This document shows positions 57,998-64,000 of a stretch of 64,000 nt of DNA, one piece after another. Position 1 is the stretch's first letter; every line of letters begins with the position of its first letter. A model generated the notes under the pieces. It saw nothing but the letters and a program-made list of their open reading frames with translations. It had not been told where the DNA came from and ran no database searches. The position numbers and the translations under genes are program-made. The stretch is from Clostridiales bacterium (GTDB lineage: Bacteria; Bacillota; Clostridia; Peptostreptococcales; Anaerovoracaceae), in assembly GCA_015058215.1 (NCBI GenBank), contig SVCU01000001.1, positions 1 to 64,000 of the forward strand, written 5' to 3'.

Positions 57998-59095
57998 TTA
58001 TTTTTTAACTCCTTCTGTGATGAGATCGCCCATGGTACGGCAGCCCACTTTGGTAAGCCCCGCCGCCATTCCGGCATCCTTGGGGAAGATATCTGCAGTG
58101 CGGTAGCCCGCATCCAAAACGTTGTTGACGGCCCGCCTGACCGCCTCCGCTTCTTCTTTCATATCGCAGGAATATTCCAGCAGCATGGCGGCTGCCAGAA
58201 TGGTGCCGATGGGGTTGGCGATATCCTTCCCTGCGATGTCGGGAGCGGAACCGTGGATGGGCTCGTACAGCCCCACCTTGCCATAGCCCAGGCTGGAGGA
58301 GGGGATCATGCCGATGGAACCGGTGATCATGCTGGCCTCATCGGTGAGGATGTCGCCGAACATATTCTCGGTCACCACCACATCGAACTGAGCGGGGTTG
58401 GCCACCAGCTGCATGGCGGCATTGTCCACCAGCAGATTGCGGAATTCCACATCGGGGTATTCCTCCGCCACCTGTTCCACCACCTGCCGCCAGAGGCGGG
58501 AGGTTTCCAGCACGTTGGCTTTATCCACGGAGCAGACCTTTTTGCGGCGACCGCGGGCGGTTTCGAAGGCCACCCGGGCGATGCGCCGGATCTCTTCTTC
58601 GTTGTACACCAGTTCGTCTGCGGCGGTCATGAGGCCATCCTCTGCGGTGAAGGTCTCCTTGCGGCCGAAATACAGGCCGCCGGTCAGTTCCCGGAAAATG
58701 ATCAGATCGATGCCGTTTTCCGCCAGAGACGGTTTCAAGGGCGAGGCTGCCGCCAGCTGCGGATACAGGTAGGCCGGTCTCGCGTTGGAGAACAGCCCCA
58801 TGGCCTTACGCATCCCCAGCACCGCCCGTTCCGGGCGCAGGTGTCCGGGGCCCACATCCCACTGGGGACCGCCCACGGCCCCCAGCAGAACGCCGTCGCA
58901 GCAGAAGCATTTCTCCAGGGATTCCGGAGGCAGGGGTTCTCCGTACCGGTCGATGGCGCAGCCGCCGGCCAGGATCTCCTGGTATTCGAACTCATGGCCG
59001 AACAGCGCCGCCACGCGGTCAAGCACCTTCAGTGCCTGTTCCACGATCTCGGGACCGATGCCGTCGCCCTTGACCACGGTGATGACTTTTTTCAC
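57998..59095 (-). CDS. leuB: 3-isopropylmalate dehydrogenase
   Basis: 365 aa. GDGIGPEIV, LLGAVGGPQWD, FRELTGGLYFG, VDKANVLETSRLWR and the C-terminal LYEPIHGSAPDIAGK fit LeuB rather than isocitrate dehydrogenase. Oxidises and decarboxylates 3-isopropylmalate in leucine synthesis. No leuA, leuC or leuD is adjacent; pairing with a CoA-transferase gene is unusual. Confidence 0.93.
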   Translation of the reverse strand: MKKVITVVKGDGIGPEIVEQALKVLDRVAALFGHEFEYQEILAGGCAIDRYGEPLPPESLEKCFCCDGVLLGAVGGPQWDVGPGHLRPERAVLGMRKAMGLFSNARPAYLYPQLAAASPLKPSLAENGIDLIIFRELTGGLYFGRKETFTAEDGLMTAADELVYNEEEIRRIARVAFETARGRRKKVCSVDKANVLETSRLWRQVVEQVAEEYPDVEFRNLLVDNAAMQLVANPAQFDVVVTENMFGDILTDEASMITGSIGMIPSSSLGYGKVGLYEPIHGSAPDIAGKDIANPIGTILAAAMLLEYSCDMKEEAEAVRRAVNNVLDAGYRTADIFPKDAGMAAGLTKVGCRTMGDLITEGVKK

Positions 59096-59127
59096 TGGCA
59101 GTCTCCTCTCTTTCGATCTTTCGGTTC

Positions 59128-59163
59128 AAAAAACTTTCGTCCCCGATCTTGCAGGGACGAAAG
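59128..59163 (-). terminator. Terminator of the NDK-like gene
   Basis: CTTTCGTCCC/GGGACGAAAG stem (59134-59163) followed on minus by TTTTTTG. Confidence 0.85.
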
Positions 59164-59184
59164 GACAGTTTTGCGTTCAGGCGG

Positions 59185-60261
59185 TTACACGTAGAAGAAA
59201 CCGTAGGTATAGCCGGTTTCCAGCAGCAGCTTTTCTTTGGGGGTCATGATGACATCGCAGACCAGCAGGCTTTCCCAGATCTTTTCGAAGGGGATCTGGC
59301 CCATGCGTTCGTAATGAGACAGCTCCAGGGAAGCCAGGATCAGCTGCTGGGTCTCCAGAATTTCGCGGGCTTTGGGGAAATCGTTCAGGGGCAGAGGTTC
59401 GCCGTCGAACTTCTGCATCAGTTCTTCCAGAATGGCGATTTCATCCTGCAGATCTACGGCAGGCAGCTCCTGAGAACCGTAAATGCGCAGCTCACCGATG
59501 CGCTGGTACAGGGATTCCATCTGCTGCAGGGTGCGGACCATGTCTTCGTCGTCGCGGATCAGGGTGCTGCGCAGCAGGCGCTGCAGAACGGCGATCTTGA
59601 TCTTGGCGAACACGGGGTAGGGAGACAGTTCCTGGATGGGGATGGCGGCGCAGGTGGCGTCGGTCTTGATCAGGGTATAGATGTATTCCCAGGTGATGTG
59701 CTTCCCTTCCGTGAAATACTTCAGGTGGCGGTTGATCTCTTCCGGCGTGAAGAAGACACGGGCTTCCCGGTAGGAGGCCACGGGGTCGTCGGAGGAGTGG
59801 AAAATGTTCATGGCGGTGTTGACCGCCTTGAAGCGGCCGCGGATGGTTTCGCGGCTGGCCTTTCTGGGGTTGGCATCGCCTTTCAGCTTATGGATCTCTT
59901 CAAACACATTGGCACCGTCTTCGCGGTACACCAGAAGCCCCAGAGAGGGCCCCAACGAGAAGACTTCCTTGTTGAACCACCAGGTGGCATGGCCTTCGTT
60001 CAGGTTGTAGCGATAGACTTCTTCCTTTTCCCATTCCCGGAAGTGCTGCTTGATCTGGCAGCCCAGGAAGCGAAAGCCTTTTTCGTCCAGATACCGCAGG
60101 ATATTGGACCAATCGCCCTGCAGCATGGCATCGGGGGTGATCATGCAGAAGCAAACCTTCTCCAGCACGGGCAGGTATTCTGCGGGGACCGCTTCTTCGA
60201 TGCTCTGCAGCAGCTGATCTTTATCGGGGTAATCTGCGTAATTGGATAAATATCGTTCCAT
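59185..60261 (-). CDS. Nucleoside diphosphate kinase-like protein with long C-terminus
   Basis: 358 aa. Residues ~35-180 follow the NDK fold: CFCMITPDAM (usual MIKPDA), EKGFRFLGCQIKQ, GDANPRKASRETIRGRF and NIFHSSDDPVASYREARVFF, where H155 matches the phosphohistidine. The MIKPDA lysine is Thr here and inserts are present, so activity is uncertain. Residues ~180-358 are a helical extension I do not recognise. NDKs are normally ~140-150 aa. Single gene with its own terminator. Confidence 0.75.
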   Translation of the reverse strand: MERYLSNYADYPDKDQLLQSIEEAVPAEYLPVLEKVCFCMITPDAMLQGDWSNILRYLDEKGFRFLGCQIKQHFREWEKEEVYRYNLNEGHATWWFNKEVFSLGPSLGLLVYREDGANVFEEIHKLKGDANPRKASRETIRGRFKAVNTAMNIFHSSDDPVASYREARVFFTPEEINRHLKYFTEGKHITWEYIYTLIKTDATCAAIPIQELSPYPVFAKIKIAVLQRLLRSTLIRDDEDMVRTLQQMESLYQRIGELRIYGSQELPAVDLQDEIAILEELMQKFDGEPLPLNDFPKAREILETQQLILASLELSHYERMGQIPFEKIWESLLVCDVIMTPKEKLLLETGYTYGFFYV

Positions 60262-60423
60262 AGGGTCGCGCCTCTCTTCCCTGTTTTCTGCAAATATAAC
60301 GTGTTCCTCGATTTTTCAGATATTTAATTCATTATGCCATATCGCTCAAAAAAGGTCAAGACCGCCCGGGCGGAAGGGCTCAATTATTATAGTAGAAAAC
60401 CCTTTTGGAATATCCCTTTCGCG

Positions 60424-60452
60424 TTGACAAAATCAGCCCCTTGTGCTATAGT
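60424..60452 (+). promoter_or_regulatory. pyrC-carB promoter
   Basis: TTGACA (60424-60429), 17-nt spacer, extended -10 TGCTATAGT (TATAGT 60447-60452). No PyrR-type attenuator is obvious in the ~50-nt leader. Confidence 0.8.
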
Positions 60453-60510
60453 AACTTAGATGTTTATGTCGATACGGAGTTTTCGGCAAACTGCCAGAAA
60501 GGAGTTCCCT

Positions 60511-61734
60511 GTGTCTACGGTTAAGGCGCAAATCATCCAGAGCAAAGAATACCCGCAGTTCTGCACCAAAGTGCAGGACTTTCTTCTGTCCCACGAAGAA
60601 CTTGCTCTTTTCAATTCCCCTGAATATTCCATTTTTCCCGGTTTTTGTGATGTGCATGTGCATTTTCGCGAACCGGGCTTTTTTTATAAAGAATCCATCC
60701 TGACGGGCAGTCAGGCGGCGGCTCACGGCGGCTACACCGCGGTGTGCACCATGCCCAACCTGAACCCGGTGCCCGACAGCGCGGAACACCTGAAAGAGCA
60801 GACAGACCTGATCGAAAAAGATGCGGTCATCCGCGTCTACCCCTTCGGTGCCATCACCGTGGGTGAAAAAGGCGAAGTGCTGGCCGATCTGGAGGCCATG
60901 GCCCCCGCTGCCATCGGCTTCTCCGATGACGGCCGCGGCGTGCAGAGCGAAGACATGATGCGGGCCGCCATGGTGAAAACCAAAGCGCTGGGCAAGATCA
61001 TTTCCGCCCACTGCGAAGACAATTCCCTGCTGCACGGTGGCTACATCCACGACGGTGAATACGCCCGTCTCCACGGCCACAAAGGCATCTGCAGCGAAAG
61101 CGAATGGGGCCCCATCGCCCGGGATATCCTGCTGGTAAAAGAAACGGGCTGCCCCTACCACGTGGACCACATTTCCACCAAGGAAAGCGTGGACATCATC
61201 CGCAAAGCCAAGGCCGAAGGCGTGGACATCACCTGTGAAACCGCGCCCCACTACCTGGTGCTGAACGATATGGACCTGCAGGAAAACGGCCGCTTCAAAA
61301 TGAATCCCCCCATCCGTTCCGAAGAAGATCGGCTGGCACTGATCGCCGGCATCCAGGACGGCACCATCGATATGATCGCCACGGACCATGCTCCCCATTC
61401 CGCCGAAGAAAAGGCCAAAGGCCTGGCGGGAAGCGCCTTCGGCGTGGTGGGCATCGAAACCGCGTTCCAGATGCTCTACACCTACCTGGTGGAGCCCGGT
61501 CTCATCACCATGGACCGGCTGATCGAGCTTCTGGTGGACAACCCCAGAAAGCGGTTCGGCATCCCTCTGGAGACCGACTTCAGCATCTGGGATCTCCGGG
61601 AGGAAAGCACCGTGGATCCGGACACCTTCCTTTCCAAGGGCAGAGCCACTCCCCTGGAAGGCATGAAGATCAAAGGCAAATGCCTGCTGACCGTCTGCGA
61701 CGGCAAGGTGGTCTACCGCGACCCCGCGCTGTAA
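60511..61734 (+). CDS. pyrC: Dihydroorotase
   Basis: 407 aa class I dihydroorotase. DVHVHFREPG (metal-binding HxH), the carboxylated-lysine region, SAHCEDN, HVDHISTKES and ATDHAPH are all present. Closes carbamoyl-aspartate in pyrimidine synthesis. GTG 60511 lies 6 nt after AAAGGAG; the ATG at 60460 lacks an RBS and would add residues unlike the family. carB follows after 77 bp. Confidence 0.93.
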   Translation: MSTVKAQIIQSKEYPQFCTKVQDFLLSHEELALFNSPEYSIFPGFCDVHVHFREPGFFYKESILTGSQAAAHGGYTAVCTMPNLNPVPDSAEHLKEQTDLIEKDAVIRVYPFGAITVGEKGEVLADLEAMAPAAIGFSDDGRGVQSEDMMRAAMVKTKALGKIISAHCEDNSLLHGGYIHDGEYARLHGHKGICSESEWGPIARDILLVKETGCPYHVDHISTKESVDIIRKAKAEGVDITCETAPHYLVLNDMDLQENGRFKMNPPIRSEEDRLALIAGIQDGTIDMIATDHAPHSAEEKAKGLAGSAFGVVGIETAFQMLYTYLVEPGLITMDRLIELLVDNPRKRFGIPLETDFSIWDLREESTVDPDTFLSKGRATPLEGMKIKGKCLLTVCDGKVVYRDPAL

Positions 61735-61743
61735 CAGATGCCG

Positions 61744-61760
61744 CCGGCCCCGGGCCGGCC
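61744..61760. repeat. GC triloop hairpin between pyrC and carB
   Basis: GCCGGCC-CCG-GGCCGGC, no T-run. Confidence 0.45.
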
Positions 61761-61811
61761 CTCAACCTCGTTTGATAATGAACTGATATAGATTTTTAGG
61801 AGGCTGCTATC

Positions 61812-64000
61812 ATGGCAAAACGCACAGACATCAAGAAAGTATTGATCATCGGCTCCGGCCCCATCGTCATCGGACAGGCCGCTGAGTTCGACTACGCAGG
61901 CACTCAGGCCTGCCTGGCCCTGAAGGAAGAAGGCTACGAAGTAGTTCTGGTGAACTCCAACCCCGCCACCATCATGACCGACACCGTTATCGCAGACAAA
62001 GTGTACATGGAACCCCTGACCCTGGAATATGTGGCCAAGATCCTGCGCTACGAACGTCCCGACGCCATCGTCCCCGGCATCGGCGGCCAGACCGGTCTGA
62101 ACCTGGCCATGCAGCTGGAAAAGAAAGGCGTTCTGAAGGAATGCGGCACCGAGCTTCTGGGTACCAGCAGCACCTCCATCGAACGGGCCGAAGACCGTGA
62201 ACTGTTCAAGGAACTGTGCCAGTCCATCGGCGAACCCACCATCCCCTCCGAAATCACCTACAACCTGGAAGAAGCCAAGGCTGCCGCAGCCCGCATCGGC
62301 TACCCCGTAGTACTGCGCCCCGCCTTCACCCTGGGCGGCACCGGCGGCGGCTTCGCCTACGACGAAGAAGAACTGATCGAAGTGGGCACCAACGCCTTCA
62401 AGCTCTCCCCCGTACACCAGGTACTGATCGAAAAGAGCGTCAAGGGCTACAAGGAAATCGAATTCGAAGTCATGCGTGACTCCAACGACCACGCCATCAC
62501 CATCTGCGGCATGGAAAACATCGATCCCGTCGGTGTCCACACCGGCGACTCCCTGGTCGTGGCCCCCATCCTGACCCTGAACGACCACGATCTGAAGATG
62601 CTGAACGAAAGCGCTCTGCGCCTGATCCGCGAACTGAAGATCGAAGGCGGCTGCAACGTGCAGTACGCTCTGAACCCCTACACCAGCGAATACTTCGTCA
62701 TCGAAGTGAACCCCCGCGTCTCCCGTTCCTCCGCTCTGGCCTCCAAGGCATCCGGCTACCCCATTGCCCGTGTCACCGCCAAGATCGCCGTGGGCATGGC
62801 ACTGGAAGACATCACCATCGCCAACACCACCGCAGCCTTCGAACCCAGACTGGACTACATCGTAGCCAAGCTGCCCCGCTTCCCCTTCGACAAGTTCACC
62901 TCCGCTCCCAACACTCTGGGCACCCAGATGAAGGCCACCGGCGAAGTCATGGGCATCGGCAGCAACCTGGAAGAATGCCTGCTGAAATCCGTCCGTTCTC
63001 TGGAAACCGGCGTCTGCCACTTCCACATGGCCAAGTTCGACAGCAAGACCGACGAAGAGCTGCTGACCTATCTGGAACAGTTCAAGGATGACAACATCTT
63101 CGCCGTCTGCGAGCTGCTGCGCCGCGGTGCCACCATCGAAATGCTGCACCAGGTCACCAAGATCACTCCCTACTTCCTGGAAGCCTTCCAGCACATCGTG
63201 GAAATGGAAGCCAACCTGAAGGAACACAAGCTGGATGCCGCCGTTCTGGCCGATGCCAAGAAGATGGGCTTCAGCGACGAATTCATCGCCGAGCTCTGGG
63301 AAATGGACGAACTGGATGTCTGGAAGTTCCGCAAGGAACAGGGCATCATCCCCGCCTTCCCCATGGTGGATACCTGCCACACCAACGCCTACATCCCCTA
63401 CTTCTACTCTTCCTACACCGGTGAAAACGCTTCCATCCTCACCGATAAGAAGAAGATCGTGGTTCTGGGCGCAGGTCCCATCCGTATCGGCCAGGGCGTA
63501 GAATTCGACTACTCCACCGTACACGCCGTACAGACCATCAAGAAGGCCGGCTACGAAGCCATCATCATCAATAACAACCCCGAAACCGTATCCACCGACT
63601 ACACCACCGCCGATAAGCTGTACTTCGAACCTCTGACCCCCGAAGATGTGATGAACATCATCGAGTTCGAAAAGCCCGAAGGCGTCATCGCCTCCCTGGG
63701 CGGCCAGACCGCCATCAACCTGGCAGAGCCTCTGATGCAGCGCGGTGTCAAGATCATCGGCACCGACGTGGAAGCCATCGACCGGGCCGAAAACAGAAAG
63801 CGGTTCGAAAAGATCCTCTCCGATCTGCAGATCCCCCAGCCCAAGGGCAAGGCGGTCACCAACATCGAAGACGGCATCGCCGCAGCCGCTGAGATCGGCT
63901 ATCCCGTGCTGGTGCGTCCCTCCTTCGTTCTGGGCGGCCGCGCCATGCAGATCGTAGCCAACGAAGAACAGCTGCGCCACTACCTGAAGACCGCCGTAGA
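61812..64000 (+). CDS. carB: Carbamoyl-phosphate synthase large subunit (partial, runs off the window)
   Basis: The first ~729 residues of about 1070. [26 protein letters not shown] opens the first ATP-grasp half and [26 protein letters not shown] the second; [12 protein letters not shown] and [16 protein letters not shown] are diagnostic. Makes carbamoyl phosphate for pyrimidines and arginine. AGGAGG precedes ATG 61812. The small subunit gene carA, usually just upstream, is not here. Confidence 0.97.
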   Translation, partial: MAKRTDIKKVLIIGSGPIVIGQAAEFDYAGTQACLALKEEGYEVVLVNSNPATIMTDTVIADKVYMEPLTLEYVAKILRYERPDAIVPGIGGQTGLNLAMQLEKKGVLKECGTELLGTSSTSIERAEDRELFKELCQSIGEPTIPSEITYNLEEAKAAAARIGYPVVLRPAFTLGGTGGGFAYDEEELIEVGTNAFKLSPVHQVLIEKSVKGYKEIEFEVMRDSNDHAITICGMENIDPVGVHTGDSLVVAPILTLNDHDLKMLNESALRLIRELKIEGGCNVQYALNPYTSEYFVIEVNPRVSRSSALASKASGYPIARVTAKIAVGMALEDITIANTTAAFEPRLDYIVAKLPRFPFDKFTSAPNTLGTQMKATGEVMGIGSNLEECLLKSVRSLETGVCHFHMAKFDSKTDEELLTYLEQFKDDNIFAVCELLRRGATIEMLHQVTKITPYFLEAFQHIVEMEANLKEHKLDAAVLADAKKMGFSDEFIAELWEMDELDVWKFRKEQGIIPAFPMVDTCHTNAYIPYFYSSYTGENASILTDKKKIVVLGAGPIRIGQGVEFDYSTVHAVQTIKKAGYEAIIINNNPETVSTDYTTADKLYFEPLTPEDVMNIIEFEKPEGVIASLGGQTAINLAEPLMQRGVKIIGTDVEAIDRAENRKRFEKILSDLQIPQPKGKAVTNIEDGIAAAAEIGYPVLVRPSFVLGGRAMQIVANEEQLRHYLKTAV

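Noticed and set aside
60275-60420. Small ORFs between the NDK-like gene and pyrC
   Set aside because: No RBS and no recognisable product; the stretch is promoter region.
61713-63980. A 755-codon minus-strand frame
   Set aside because: Antisense of carB, which is unambiguous on the plus strand.

Overview
The window looks like chromosome of an endospore-forming Clostridia bacterium, most likely a GC-rich Oscillospirales-type gut anaerobe (lineage is inference). The evidence is the sporulation sigma set spoIIGA-sigE-sigG plus an uninterrupted sigK, a Firmicutes-type RNase Y, a T-box leader, an infC-rpmI-rplT operon with an attenuated leader, and the Bacillus-like order maf-radC-mreBCD-mrdA-minD. 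I see no prophage, insertion sequence, CRISPR array, skin element or rRNA. The one tRNA is tRNA-Ala(GGC).

Layout. 1-4.9 kb: an AT-rich lipoprotein, a decayed amidohydrolase, a LysR regulator facing a possible ~300-nt structured transcript, then a Trp-type T-box driving a lone trpB2. 4.9-10.9 kb: a minus-strand operon (BMP-like lipoprotein, YgiQ radical SAM protein, orphan DNA methyltransferase, YitT, thiamine pyrophosphokinase). 11-19 kb: a CAP-domain protein with a tandem-repeat linker, a small P-loop protein, a kinase-GNAT fusion, a HAD phosphatase, RNase Y and RodA with overlapping divergent promoters, and a lipoprotein pair of which one copy has collapsed. 19-34 kb: cell shape (minD, mrdA, mreDCB), radC, maf, sporulation sigma factors, cmk, nrdR and a Na+-dependent symporter. 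34-35 kb: the infC operon. 35-43 kb: a sugar-acid operon. 43-49 kb: Y-family polymerase with a YolD-like partner, tRNA-Ala, an unknown two-gene membrane/C39-like unit, rplM-rpsI. 49-64 kb: a mutated phosphoglucomutase relative, hslO, mscL, ddl, DUF1934, AI-2E transporter, 2-hydroxyacid dehydrogenase, CoA-transferase, leuB, an NDK-like protein, pyrC and carB (cut by the window end).

Most interesting. (1) The 35.2-43.1 kb operon combines UxaC, an SDR resembling mannonate oxidoreductase, a LarA-family nickel-pincer enzyme with its cofactor-binding Lys/His set intact, a PfkB kinase and 6-phosphogluconate dehydrogenase, but no mannonate dehydratase or KDPG aldolase. It reads as a route from glucuronate through mannonate and gluconate to 6-phosphogluconate and ribulose-5-phosphate. 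(2) A family of GC-rich hairpins, often with 12-13-nt loops or triloops, lies between genes and in frame inside conserved genes (mod, maf, spoIIGA, ygiQ tail, DUF1934), where it adds low-complexity peptide. (3) rny has no ordinary start codon that keeps its membrane anchor, but has an ATT codon with the same Shine-Dalgarno spacing as the classical ATT start of infC. (4) The phosphoglucomutase-like protein has substitutions in four active-site loops, including loss of the catalytic serine.

All calls come from reading the sequence; no database search was run.
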